From an uncultured Angelakisella sp. (lineage in GTDB: Bacteria; Bacillota; Clostridia; Oscillospirales; Ruminococcaceae), in assembly GCA_910585525.1 (NCBI GenBank), contig CAJUFR010000003.1, positions 9,680-73,679 of the forward strand: 64,000 nucleotides of DNA, given 5' to 3'. The notes beneath the pieces are model-generated. The model made no database searches. It was not told the origin of the DNA and saw only the letters and a program-made list of their open reading frames with translations. Numbering within the stretch: position 1 is the stretch's first letter; each line of letters begins with the position of its first letter. This document shows positions 32,120 through 40,973 of this stretch, in pieces. The position numbers and the translations under genes were made by a program.

Positions 32120-33424
32120 GTGAACACCCGGGGGGGCAAGGTGACCTACTGCCAGCTGATGCAGACCCAGTACCGGGACGGGACCAGCCGCCAGCGGCTG
32201 GTGAAGAGCCTGGGCCGGGCCGACCGCCTGGACCTGGACGCCCTGCGGGAGATGGCCGCCGCCGTCAGCCGGGGCCGCACCGATGTCCTCACCCCCTGGC
32301 TGCTGACGGTGCTGCCCGGGGGACGGGAATACGGCCCGGTGTCGCTGCTGCTCCGGGCCATGGAGGGGCTGGGGATGGACCGGTCCTTCTCCCGGGCGGC
32401 CCGGGAGGCCGGGGAAAAGGACCAGGCGGCGGACGCCCTCACCGCCCTTACCGCCTACTATCTCCTCAGCTACCAGCGGGGGACCCCCTTCTTCCAGTGG
32501 CTGGACCAGTGCTATGTCCCCGGCCGGGCGGGGGTGGACGAGGCCAGCCTTGACGCCGCCGCCCGGCTGCTGCTGGCCCCGGAAAAGCTGTACCCCGGCC
32601 TGGCCTCCCGGGCCCAGGGGGCGATGGGGCGGGAGGGGGACTGGGGCTTCTGCTACGCCGTCCCCTGCCAGTACGACTTCCTGCCGGAGGACCGGCCCAC
32701 CGACGCCCTGTTCCTCCTCAGCGGGGAGGACGTCCCCCTGGACAGCTGCCTTTGGGAAGGGGCGGCGGAAAAGGCGGCGGAACTGGCGGCCCGGTCGGTG
32801 ATCCTGGCCCGGGACCCGGCGCTGCTGTCCCGCCACGGCCTGGGGCCGGGGAACAGCCGGTTCATCTGCGCCACCCCCCCGGGGACGCTGCCCCCCTTTG
32901 TGGAGGAGGAGGGGGAGCTGACCGCCTTCCTCCGGGAGGAAGGGGAGTTTTTGGCCTTCCGGGAGTACGGCTACCGGGAGAAGCGGTTCGGCCAGGTCCG
33001 GGCGGTGATCCTCCGTTCCAGTTCCGGCCAGGCCGCCGCCCTGACCCAGTGGCACAAGGAGCCCCGGGAACTGATCCTCACCAACACGGCGCTGCCGGTG
33101 GAAAAGGTGCTGGAAAAGTTCCTCATCCTGGACAAGGTGCTGGACATCACCCACCCGGTCTACCTCACCGAGGACCTGCAGTTCCTCCGCCTGGGCCGCT
33201 GCCGTGGCGAGGTGCTGGCGCTGCTGGAGAAGATGCAGTTTTTGCAGCTGTTCCTCTGCCTCTACCTGGGCCGCCGCCTGGCCCGGTGCCGCACCACCCT
33301 GGACGACGCCCTGGCCGCCCTGGGGGGGGTGTCCTGCGTGCCGCTGCGCTGGGAGGGCGGGCAACTGCTGCTCACCGCCCCCCTGGACCCCCGGCAGGGG
33401 GAGATCCTGGGTTCGGTGGGGTGA
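32120..33424 (+). CDS. IS1634/IS4-like transposase-related protein, possibly domesticated
   Basis: 434 residues from GTG 32120 (AAGGAG six bases before it). The N-terminus, YCQLMQTQYRDGTSRQRLVK then SLGRADRLD, resembles the opening of IS1634-family transposases, and segments near residues 250-330 (SRFICATPPG, YGYREKRFGQVRAVILRSS) fall where such proteins have their fold landmarks. I could not identify a convincing DDE triad, no terminal inverted repeats were seen, and the gene has its own promoter and terminator and host-like GC content. It may be a retained, non-mobile derivative; an unrelated function is possible. Confidence 0.4.
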   Translation: MNTRGGKVTYCQLMQTQYRDGTSRQRLVKSLGRADRLDLDALREMAAAVSRGRTDVLTPWLLTVLPGGREYGPVSLLLRAMEGLGMDRSFSRAAREAGEKDQAADALTALTAYYLLSYQRGTPFFQWLDQCYVPGRAGVDEASLDAAARLLLAPEKLYPGLASRAQGAMGREGDWGFCYAVPCQYDFLPEDRPTDALFLLSGEDVPLDSCLWEGAAEKAAELAARSVILARDPALLSRHGLGPGNSRFICATPPGTLPPFVEEEGELTAFLREEGEFLAFREYGYREKRFGQVRAVILRSSSGQAAALTQWHKEPRELILTNTALPVEKVLEKFLILDKVLDITHPVYLTEDLQFLRLGRCRGEVLALLEKMQFLQLFLCLYLGRRLARCRTTLDDALAALGGVSCVPLRWEGGQLLLTAPLDPRQGEILGSVG

Positions 33425-33432
33425 CAAAAGAG

Positions 33433-33470
33433 AAAAGACCTGGAGCCCCGTGGGGACCCCAGGTCTTTTT
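33433..33470 (+). terminator. Terminator after the transposase-like gene
   Basis: AAAAGACCTGG and CCAGGTCTTTTT arms around a short loop containing GCCCCGTGGGG. Confidence 0.8.
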
Positions 33471-33598
33471 GCACTCTGTCACGAGGACTGCCTCCAAGGG
33501 CAATTTGCCGTCGGCGAGCATCCGCTTGGCAGTGTCGGGTATGGTCTCTTTTTCGGCCTTCCTGCCGGCCCTGATCTTCCACGTTCCACCCGGTGCAG
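33471..33598 (-). pseudogene. Possible remnant of an Rpn-type nuclease/transposase C-terminus
   Basis: One minus-strand frame is open and reads RAGRKAEKETIPDTAKRMLA followed by DGKLPLEAVLVTEC, resembling the helical tail (AKKMLADGKLSxEEIA type) of Rpn/PDDEXK-type proteins. No start codon or N-terminal domain is present. Weak call. Confidence 0.25.
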
Positions 33599-33642
33599 GG
33601 GGCGGTTTTTCAAGCCCGGGCCCGGCGTCGAAAGACCAAAAG

Positions 33643-33738
33643 CTGCCTAAGTCTCCAGGCAGTCGCTATGATTCTACACAAAGGTAAGGCCCCCTCTTTT
33701 GAGGGGGCCGGGTAGGGCGTGCCTTGGCGGCTACGCCA
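33643..33738 (-). repeat. Dispersed stem-loop repeat A, copy 2
   Basis: Inverted relative to copy 1. Contains CTCCAGGCAG, AAAGGTAAGGCCCCCTC-TTTT-GAGGGGGCC and GTAGGGCGTGCC, ending against the 3' end of tRNA-Ser(GCU). Collinear with copy 3 at 48104-48200 almost base for base. Confidence 0.75.
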
Positions 33739-33828
33739 TGGCGGAGATGAAGGGATTTGAACCCTTGCGCCAGTCTCCCGACCTACTCCCTTAGCAGGGG
33801 AGCCCCTTCACCACTTGGGTACATCTCC
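33739..33828 (-). tRNA. tRNA-Ser (anticodon GCU)
   Basis: 90 bases including encoded CCA. Acceptor GGAGATG pairs with CATCTCC; T-arm AAGGG-TTCAAAT-CCCTT; anticodon loop CTGCTAA; long variable arm as expected for serine tRNA. Confidence 0.95.
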
Positions 33829-33885
33829 GTATTTATCTGTTCAAAGGGCCGACCGCGGCGTGGCACGCTCCAGGCCCCCGCCTGG

Positions 33886-33972
33886 TGGCGGAGAGGGTGG
33901 GATTCGAACCCACGGCTCTGACGAGTCACTGGTTTTCAAGACCAGCTCCTTAAACCCCTCGGACACCTCTCC
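33886..33972 (-). tRNA. tRNA-Ser (anticodon UGA)
   Basis: 87 bases including encoded CCA. Acceptor GGAGAGG with CCTCTCC; anticodon stem CTGGT-CTTGAAA-ACCAG; T-arm GTGGG-TTCGAAT-CCCAC; long variable arm. Confidence 0.95.
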
Positions 33973-34075
33973 GTATCCCAAAGCCTTGTGCCGCCGGGGC
34001 CGCATCGTCCTGGATATTATACCACGACTCCCGCCCCCCGTCAAGGGGGGAGATGCCCTTAAAAAAGGGAAAAAG

Positions 34076-34972
34076 TCACCCCTCCCCCGGCGCCATCCGC
34101 CGGGCGATGTAGTCCTGGGCGAAGGTGACCAGGTCCAGCAGCTGGCTGCTGATGTGGCCGCCGTTCCAGTAGGCCAGGAGGTTGAAGCGGAGGGGTGGGT
34201 CGGTGGGGATGGAGACCAGCTGGGGGCAGTCGTCCAGGATGTGCTGGGGCAGGAAGGTGGAGACAGCCCCCTCCAGCAGCTTCTGCCGGATCTCCCCGAA
34301 CTGGTTGGTGCAGAAGAGGACGTTGGCCACCGCCTCCCCCCGCAGGGGGTAGAACTGGTCGACGCCCCGGTTCTGGGGGTAGCTGATGTTCTCCCGGAAG
34401 AGGCCGATGGGGGTGTCGCCCAGGTCGGTGTCGATGTGGATGACCTCCCGGCCGGCCAGGGGGCTGTCCCGCCGGGTCCAGAAGCGGGATTCCGCCTGGA
34501 GCAGCACCCGGCTGGGGAAGGGGAGGGAATCCGACTGGCCGGAGATGGCTACGTCGATGGACCCCTTCTCCATGTGCTGCTGGAGTTCCACCGTGCCGAA
34601 GGCGTAGCTTTTCAGTTCCAGGCCGGGGTTGGCCGCCTGGTAGTCCCGGAGGAAGTCGGGGAAGAGGTGGACGAACACCACCGACACCCCCACCCGGACG
34701 GTCTTGCGCCGGCTGCAAAGCTGCTTCATGGCGGCGTCCAGTTCCTCCGCCTGGCGGAGCAGCGCCTCGGCCCGCTGGTACAGGAACTGCCCCTCCCCGG
34801 TGAGTTCCTGGCCGTTTTTGCGCCGCAGCAGCAGCCGGGCGCCGTACTCGCTTTCCAGTTCCTGGATGGCCTTGGTGATGGCGGGCTGGGAGATGTGCAG
34901 ATTGGCAGCTGCCTTGGTCATGTTGCGGCACTTGCACACCTCCACGAAATAGGCCAGCTGCAATAGCGTCAT
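34076..34972 (-). CDS. LysR-family transcriptional regulator
   Basis: 298 residues from ATG 34972. The winged helix MTLLQLAYFVEVCKCRNMTK followed by AAANLHISQPAITKAIQELE is typical of LysR regulators; residues 90-290 form the periplasmic-binding-like effector domain (VRVGVSVVFVHLFPDFL ...). It is divergent from the SDR gene at 35249 and probably regulates that long operon in response to a small-molecule inducer. A dyad in the shared gap may be its binding site. Confidence 0.92.
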   Translation of the reverse strand: MTLLQLAYFVEVCKCRNMTKAAANLHISQPAITKAIQELESEYGARLLLRRKNGQELTGEGQFLYQRAEALLRQAEELDAAMKQLCSRRKTVRVGVSVVFVHLFPDFLRDYQAANPGLELKSYAFGTVELQQHMEKGSIDVAISGQSDSLPFPSRVLLQAESRFWTRRDSPLAGREVIHIDTDLGDTPIGLFRENISYPQNRGVDQFYPLRGEAVANVLFCTNQFGEIRQKLLEGAVSTFLPQHILDDCPQLVSIPTDPPLRFNLLAYWNGGHISSQLLDLVTFAQDYIARRMAPGEG

Positions 34973-35125
34973 CTTTGAACGCCCCCTTCCCCTGCCGGAT
35001 GATCCTTTCCCTTTATTATACCGGCGATGACAAAATACATCAAGGGCGGCCCCTTCCGCTTTTTCCCGCGGAAGGGGTTTTTGGCGGAAAAAGCCCTCTT
35101 TGGCCGGGAAAAATAACGGCAGGTT

Positions 35126-35144
35126 ATCATTGTCCGGCAACGAT
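35126..35144. promoter_or_regulatory. Candidate LysR-binding dyad
   Basis: ATCATTG-TCCGG-CAACGAT in the divergent gap, 14 bases upstream of the -35 of the SDR promoter. It has the interrupted-dyad form expected for a LysR box. Confidence 0.4.
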
Positions 35145-35157
35145 GAAAAAGTGATAT

Positions 35158-35186
35158 TTTACTTTATCCACAGCGAAAACTATAAT
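35158..35186 (+). promoter_or_regulatory. Promoter of the SDR-transporter-AOR operon
   Basis: TTTACT, 17 bases, TATAAT. The weak -35 box suits an activator-dependent promoter. Confidence 0.6.
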
Positions 35187-35248
35187 TTTTTTGTAGAAAG
35201 ACCACAAAAACGGTGGGGCATCCCACTGGGGAAGAGAGGACGGATCGT

Positions 35249-36007
35249 ATGAACAGATTGAAGGACAAGGTCATCGTCGTCACCGGCGCTGCCATGGGCC
35301 AGGGTGCCGCCGAGGCGGCCCTTTTCGCGGCGGAGGGGGCCAAGGTCATCGCCGGCGACATCGCCATGGAGCAGCTGAAGGAGACAGTGGACCGCATCAA
35401 CGCCGCCTATCCTGGCAGCGCCCTGGCAGTGAAGCTGGATGTCTCCAGCGGGGAGGACTGGGACCGGGCGGTGGCCGCCGGGGTGGAGCAGTTCGGCGGG
35501 ATCAACGGCCTGATCAACAACGCCGGCATCGGCACCAAGGGGGTCTGGTGGGAGGAGACCGACCACGATCTCTTCCAGAAGATCATCGACGTCAACCTCT
35601 GGGGCCAGTTCCGGGGCATCCAGGCGGTGGTGCCGGAGATGAGAAAGGCCGGGGGCGGCTCCATCATCTGCGTCTCCTCCATGGCCGCCTACATCGGGGT
35701 AGGGTTCAACGCCTACGCCCCCTCTAAGGGGGGCGTCCGCTCCCTGAGCCGCACCGCCTCGGTGACATTGGGCCGGGAGAACATCCGGGTGAACACCATC
35801 GTCCCCGGCACCATCGAGACCCCCATGACCGCCGGGATGTTTGATAAGCCGGAGGTGGTGCAGCACTGCAAGGACCAGACCTCCCTGGGCTACCTGGGCA
35901 AGCCGGATGACATCGCCTACGGCGCGATCTATCTCCTCTCCGATGAATCCCGGTTCGTCACCGGGGCGGAACTGGTCATCGACGGGGGACAGCGGTACAA
36001 GGGGTGA
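35249..36007 (+). CDS. Short-chain dehydrogenase/reductase
   Basis: 252 residues. TGAAMGQGAAEAAL is the TGxxxGxG nucleotide loop; NNAGIGTKG, the catalytic serine in ICVSSMAAYIG and YAPSK (YxxxK) follow; the late PGTIETPM and ELVIDGGQRYKG complete the classical SDR pattern. Asp in IAGDIA at the end of the second strand favours NAD. It oxidises or reduces a hydroxyl/keto group of an unknown, imported substrate; it heads the operon with two MFS carriers and an aldehyde-oxidoreductase-type tungsten enzyme. Confidence 0.9.
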   Translation: MNRLKDKVIVVTGAAMGQGAAEAALFAAEGAKVIAGDIAMEQLKETVDRINAAYPGSALAVKLDVSSGEDWDRAVAAGVEQFGGINGLINNAGIGTKGVWWEETDHDLFQKIIDVNLWGQFRGIQAVVPEMRKAGGGSIICVSSMAAYIGVGFNAYAPSKGGVRSLSRTASVTLGRENIRVNTIVPGTIETPMTAGMFDKPEVVQHCKDQTSLGYLGKPDDIAYGAIYLLSDESRFVTGAELVIDGGQRYKG

Positions 36008-36044
36008 TCCCCTGCCGCGCCCCGGGGAAAGGGGGAGACCACCC

Positions 36045-37382
36045 ATGAGCAGACAGACCCTTCCCTGGCGGGAAAAAGCGGCCTACCTCTCCTCCAACAT
36101 CGCCACCGCCTTCAGTTGGGGGTACATCACCAGCTACTTTATGATCTTCTGCACCGACGCGGTGGGCATCTCTGCCTACGCTTTTTCGGTGCTGCTGCTG
36201 GTGTCCCGGCTGTTCGACGGGGTCACCGACCCCCTCGTTGGCTACATCACCGACCGGACGGTGACCCGGTGGGGGCGGTACCGCCCCTGGATCGCCGCCT
36301 CCGCCCTGCCGGTGGCCCTGGCCACCTGCCTGCTGTTCTACCAGGACCCGGCCTGGAACCCGGCTGTCCGCTTCGCCTGGGTCTGCGGCGCCTATCTGCT
36401 GTACCTTTTGGTGTTTACCGTGTTCAGCACCCCGCTGGACGCCATGGCCTCGGTGATGTCTGGCTCCCCGGACGCCCGGGCCAACATCATCTCGCTGAAG
36501 TCGGCGGCGGGCATCGTGGGGGCCATGGTGATGACCCAGCTGGCCACCGTCTGGTTCGACGCCCGTGGCACCGACCAGGCGGGGACCTACTTCCAGCTCA
36601 CGGTGCTTTTCGGCCTGGTCAGCGTTCCGTTGTACCTTTTGACCCCCATCTTCTGCAAGGAGAAGATCCTGCCCGCCCCCAAAAAGCAGCAGAAGTTCCA
36701 CCTGGGGGCGGTGGTGCGGCAGAACATCAGCAGCCAGCCCTTCCGCATCGCCCTGGCGGGGCACTTCCTCAATGGACTCATCTCTTACGGGCGGGTGTCC
36801 ATCTTTGTCTACTACTTCAAGTACGTGGCGGGAGACATGGCGCTGTACGCCCTCTTTACCCTGCTGATGCGCCTGCCCCAGATCGCGGGGACCTACCTGG
36901 CCCAGTACATCCTGCCCCGGTTCCGGGGGCCGGGCCAGGCCCTCAGCTGCCTGTATGTGCTGTATGGCGGGACGCTGGTGCTGAACTTCTTCGTCCTTCC
37001 CCGGCAGGGCAGTATGCTGCTGTTCTGGGGGCTCACCATCGTTTCCAGCTTTCTGTTCGGCGCCAGCTTTTCTCTTATTTACACCATCGTTCCAGACCTT
37101 ACCGATTACAGCGAGTACCTGTCCGGGGCGCGCAGCGACGGCGGCGTGTTCGCCCTGCTGGAGTTCGGCAACAAGGTGGGGATGGCCATCGGGACCTCCG
37201 GGATGGGCATTGTCCTGGGGGTGCTGGGGTTCAGCGCCAACATGCCCCAGACGCCCGGGGTGCTGTGGGGCATCAACGCCCTGATGTTCATCGCCCCGGG
37301 GGTGCTGGCCATCCTCATTGGCCTGCTGTTCCTGCGTTACCGGCTGGACCGGACCATTTTACACGCCAAGGACCGATCATAA
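36045..37382 (+). CDS. GPH-family MFS symporter
   Basis: 445 residues, about 12 membrane segments. ATG 36045 comes 37 bases after the SDR stop. The opening LPWREKAAYLSSNIATAFSW and VSRLFDGVTDPLVGYITDRT (with DGxxDPxxG) identify the glycoside-pentoside-hexuronide:cation symporter family (MelB-like). Likely imports the operon's substrate, perhaps a glycoside or other polar compound, with a cation. Confidence 0.88.
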   Translation: MSRQTLPWREKAAYLSSNIATAFSWGYITSYFMIFCTDAVGISAYAFSVLLLVSRLFDGVTDPLVGYITDRTVTRWGRYRPWIAASALPVALATCLLFYQDPAWNPAVRFAWVCGAYLLYLLVFTVFSTPLDAMASVMSGSPDARANIISLKSAAGIVGAMVMTQLATVWFDARGTDQAGTYFQLTVLFGLVSVPLYLLTPIFCKEKILPAPKKQQKFHLGAVVRQNISSQPFRIALAGHFLNGLISYGRVSIFVYYFKYVAGDMALYALFTLLMRLPQIAGTYLAQYILPRFRGPGQALSCLYVLYGGTLVLNFFVLPRQGSMLLFWGLTIVSSFLFGASFSLIYTIVPDLTDYSEYLSGARSDGGVFALLEFGNKVGMAIGTSGMGIVLGVLGFSANMPQTPGVLWGINALMFIAPGVLAILIGLLFLRYRLDRTILHAKDRS

Positions 37383-37398
37383 GGAGGGATTCGTTTTT

Positions 37399-38952
37399 AT
37401 GAACACCAACACCGAAATGACCAAGCAGCAAAAGACGGTAGCCACCGCCGCCATCTTCCTGGCGCTGGCGGAGGTGCTGTTCTTCAACGCCATGGCCCGC
37501 ACCGTGGGCACCTACATCACCGCCGACCTGGGGGATGTGGGGCTGTACACCTTTATGAACACCATCTTCTTCCTGTGCAGCACCCTGGCTATGCCCCTGG
37601 CCTGCAAGCTGGGGGATATCTTCGGCCGCCGGAACCTTATCATGACCGGCATCGCCATCTACTCGGTCTCGATGCTGCTGGCCGGCTTCAGCACCACCAT
37701 GATGATGCACGTCATTTTCCGCGGCGGCCAGGGGCTGGGCCAGGGCTTCATGCTGGCCAACTGCCTCACCGCCCTGGGGGAGATCCACACCGGCCCGGAC
37801 AAGGCCAAGTACCTGGGGATGTACGGCACTATCACCGGCATCTGCAACATCTTCGGGCCCACCATCGGCGGTGTGATCTATGACGCCATGGGCTGGCGGG
37901 CGGTGTTTTACGCCACCATCGTCATCGGCGCCCTGGTGGTGGGGATGCTCCTCACCCAGTACCCCAACAAGAAGAAGGAGGTTGCCCCCGCCATCGACAT
38001 CCCCGGCTTCCTGTTGCTGGCGGTGGCGGCCACCTGCGCTGTCCTGGCCTTCAACTGGGTGGGGACCCGGGGCTGGACCGATGGCCTGATCCTCGCCCTG
38101 CTGGCGGTCACCGTCGTCGGCGCCATCGCCTTCGTAATGGTGGAAAAGCGGAGCAAGGACGCCCTGATCCCCATGGATCTGTTCGGCAACAAGTATTTTG
38201 TCCTCTGCCTGCTGGCGGCCTGCGCCATCTGGCCCTGCATGTTCGCCTCCAACGCCTACTTTACCCTTTACGCCCAGGCGGTGCGGGGCATGACCGGCAC
38301 CGCCTCCGGGGCCATCCTTTCCGCCCAGGCCATCGTCAACACCCTGGCCGGCGTGGTGGCGGGCTACCTTATCGCCGCCCGGAAGGGCCGTATTAAAGAG
38401 ATCATGATCGCCATCATCGGCCTGTACGCTGTCAGCATGTTCCTCCAGTCTACCTGCACCGCCACCACCCCCGTCTGGCTGCTGTATGTGATGATGGGCA
38501 TCATCGGCTTTGGCAACGGCGCGGTGATGGGCGCCTTCACCGCCGGTATCCAGGGGAACCTGCCCAAGGAGAAGATCAGCGGCGGCACCGCCACCCTCCA
38601 GTGCTTCCAGTCCCTCACCGGCACCATCGGACTTTCCATTATGGGCCTGATCCTCAATACCACCTTTGCCGGCAAGCTGGCCCATGTGGTGCCAGACGGC
38701 CTGCTGAACACCGTCACCCAGGAGCAGCTGGCCCCCTTCCTCAACGCCGGCACCCTGATGAACAAGGGCCCTGCCCAGGAGTTCATGGCCGCCCTCCCCG
38801 CCGAGGCCCAGGGGCTGTTCGCCACCCTGCTGGACAACGTCAACAGCGCCTACGCCGGTTCGTTGCGGGTGGTGTTCATCGTGCTGCTCTGCCTGCTGGC
38901 CATCGCCCTGGTCTCGATGCTGCTGCTGAAGGAGCAGAAGCCCGAGGGCTGA
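37399..38952 (+). CDS. MFS transporter, DHA2-like (14 segments)
   Basis: 517 residues, hydrophobic throughout. AAGGAGG fixes ATG 37399, which follows the symporter by 16 bases. Motif A LACKLGDIFGRRNLIMTG and motif C-like GTITGICNIFGPTIGGVIYD fit the 14-segment drug:proton antiporter 2 subfamily. It may export a product or intermediate of the pathway. A GC hairpin follows (38969-39005). Confidence 0.85.
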   Translation: MNTNTEMTKQQKTVATAAIFLALAEVLFFNAMARTVGTYITADLGDVGLYTFMNTIFFLCSTLAMPLACKLGDIFGRRNLIMTGIAIYSVSMLLAGFSTTMMMHVIFRGGQGLGQGFMLANCLTALGEIHTGPDKAKYLGMYGTITGICNIFGPTIGGVIYDAMGWRAVFYATIVIGALVVGMLLTQYPNKKKEVAPAIDIPGFLLLAVAATCAVLAFNWVGTRGWTDGLILALLAVTVVGAIAFVMVEKRSKDALIPMDLFGNKYFVLCLLAACAIWPCMFASNAYFTLYAQAVRGMTGTASGAILSAQAIVNTLAGVVAGYLIAARKGRIKEIMIAIIGLYAVSMFLQSTCTATTPVWLLYVMMGIIGFGNGAVMGAFTAGIQGNLPKEKISGGTATLQCFQSLTGTIGLSIMGLILNTTFAGKLAHVVPDGLLNTVTQEQLAPFLNAGTLMNKGPAQEFMAALPAEAQGLFATLLDNVNSAYAGSLRVVFIVLLCLLAIALVSMLLLKEQKPEG

Positions 38953-38968
38953 AAAACCGCAACATAAC

Positions 38969-39005
38969 GGCAGGGGGCGTAGGAGGATACCCTGCGCCCC
39001 CTGCC
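38969..39005 (+). terminator. GC hairpin before the AOR gene
   Basis: GGCAGGGGGCG (38969-38979) and CGCCCCCTGCC (38995-39005), then ATTTTGA. It may attenuate rather than end the operon since no clear new promoter follows. Confidence 0.45.
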
Positions 39006-39031
39006 ATTTTGACGAGGATGGAGGGCCACAC

Positions 39032-40966
39032 ATGGACCAACAGTACATCTACGAGCCCCGGGTGCTGCGGGTGGACCTTGCCACCGGCACCATCACCCGG
39101 GAGAAAAAAGACGCCGGGTGGGCCCGGAAGTACCTGGGGGGCATGGGCTTTGGCACCCGCATCCTGTGGGAGGAACTGCCCCCGGAGACGGCCTGGAACG
39201 CCCCAGAGAACGAACTGATCTTTTCCCTGGGGGCACTTACCGGCACCACCACCTGCGGCTCCGGCCTCTGCTGCGTCAACACCATCGGGCCGCTGACCAA
39301 CGGCCTTTGCTCCGCCCAGACATTGGGCCACTGGGGGTCCTGCCTGCGCCGGGCAGGGTATGATATCCTCATCATCCAGGGGAAGGCCCAACGCTGGCAG
39401 TACCTTTTCATCGGGGAGAGCGCCGTGGAACTGCGCCCGGCGGAGCACCTGCTGGGCAAGGACTGCTGGGAGACCGAGGACGCCCTCAAGGAGGAACTGG
39501 GCCTGCCGGGCCGGGCCAGCAGCGTGGCCTGCGTCGGCCCCGCCGGGGAGAACCTGGTGCGGTTCGCCGGCATCCTCAACGACAAGGGGCACATCGCCGC
39601 CAGCAACGGCCCCGGCTGCGTCATGGGGGACAAAAAGCTGAAGGCCATCGCCATCCAGCGGCGGGACGTGGAGGTGGCGGTGGCCGACCCCCTGGCCCTG
39701 GACCGGGCCAAGGAGGCCTGGTTCCAGAACGCCAACGAGACCACCGCCAGCGGCAGGTCCAAGACCTCCGGCGTGCGGTACGTGGGGACCCTGGGGAGCC
39801 TGAACATGATGAACATGGCCCACCTGCTGCCGGTGAAGAACTACACCGAGACCGGCTTCCCCGCCTGCGGCAACTTCAACCGGGACCAGCTGGAGAAGGA
39901 CGAGCGGTTCCGGTGGGTGCGCACCGCCTGCTGGGCCTGCCCCTGGAACCACTGCCATTCCCTGGAGATCCTGGAGGGGAAGTACAAGGGGATGACAGGG
40001 GACGAGCCGGAGTACGAGGGGATGAGCGCCATGAGCGCCCTCATCGGCAACTTCGACGACACCGCCGGGGGGCTGGCCCTGAGCATCACCATCGACCGGC
40101 TGGGGATGGACCTGAAGGAGGGGGGCTTCCTGCTGGCCATGGTCTACGAGCTGTACGAGGAAGGCATCCTCACAAAGGAGGAACTGGGCGGCATCGAGAT
40201 GGACTGGGGCAGCTGCGACGCCGGCATCGCCCTGCTGCACAAGGTGGCCCGGCGGGAGGGCATCGGGGATATCCTGGCCGGCGGGGTGAAGCGGGCGGCG
40301 GAGGCCATCGGCAGAGGCGCCCCCGACCGGGGGGTGTACACCAAGCAGGGCTTCGCCCCCCATATCCACGACCAGCGGGCCCAGTGGAGCCGCCTCCCCG
40401 GCTTCGGCATGTCCGACTACGGCTCCAACCTGATGAACCCGGTGGAAGGGTTCGTGGACAAGGAGAACTTCGGGATAGAGAAGCCGGCCAAGGCCTTCGA
40501 CCTGGAGGAGATCACCGACCATTACGTCAGGATCGCCTGCCACCGGCCGGTGGACGATTCCACCGGGGTGTGCATGTTCTACACCCAGGCGGATTGGCGG
40601 TGCGTGGTGGACACCCTCAACGCCGTCACCGGCTGGGATATGACGGTGGAGGAAGCGAAACGCTTCGGCTACCGGATGGTGTCGCTGATGCGCTGCCTCA
40701 ACCTGCGCAACGGCCTGCGGGCCCACGACTACGGGGTGTCCAAGCGGATGATGTCCCCGCCCAAGGCGGGCCAGTGGTCCCCCCCGATAGCGGACGAGGC
40801 CACGGTGCAGGAGATGTTCCGGCGCATCGGCGCCGGACTGGGCTGGAAGCCGGAGACCGCCCGCCCCACCGGGGAGACCCTGCGGGGGCTGGACCTGGCC
40901 GACGTGGCGGAGGAGATGGAAGGGCTGGACCTGGCAAAAGTAGACCAAGCGGTCAGAAAGGCGTGA
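39032..40966 (+). CDS. Aldehyde:ferredoxin oxidoreductase-family tungsten enzyme
   Basis: 644 residues. The N-terminal domain (RVLRVDLATGTI, KYLGGMGFGTRILWEEL) and SNGPGCVMGDKKLKAI are typical of the AOR family. Cluster ligands are C300, C303 and C308 (CWACPWNHC) plus C514 in DDSTGVC; the spacing of the first three is CX2CX4C rather than the CX2CX3C of Pyrococcus AOR. The enzyme should hold a tungsto-bispyranopterin and one 4Fe-4S cluster and oxidise an aldehyde or reduce an acid (or another organic substrate). The neighbouring polyferredoxin, cofactor genes and tungstate transporter support this. Substrate unknown. Confidence 0.9.
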   Translation: MDQQYIYEPRVLRVDLATGTITREKKDAGWARKYLGGMGFGTRILWEELPPETAWNAPENELIFSLGALTGTTTCGSGLCCVNTIGPLTNGLCSAQTLGHWGSCLRRAGYDILIIQGKAQRWQYLFIGESAVELRPAEHLLGKDCWETEDALKEELGLPGRASSVACVGPAGENLVRFAGILNDKGHIAASNGPGCVMGDKKLKAIAIQRRDVEVAVADPLALDRAKEAWFQNANETTASGRSKTSGVRYVGTLGSLNMMNMAHLLPVKNYTETGFPACGNFNRDQLEKDERFRWVRTACWACPWNHCHSLEILEGKYKGMTGDEPEYEGMSAMSALIGNFDDTAGGLALSITIDRLGMDLKEGGFLLAMVYELYEEGILTKEELGGIEMDWGSCDAGIALLHKVARREGIGDILAGGVKRAAEAIGRGAPDRGVYTKQGFAPHIHDQRAQWSRLPGFGMSDYGSNLMNPVEGFVDKENFGIEKPAKAFDLEEITDHYVRIACHRPVDDSTGVCMFYTQADWRCVVDTLNAVTGWDMTVEEAKRFGYRMVSLMRCLNLRNGLRAHDYGVSKRMMSPPKAGQWSPPIADEATVQEMFRRIGAGLGWKPETARPTGETLRGLDLADVAEEMEGLDLAKVDQAVRKA

Positions 40967-40973
40967 GGGAGAG

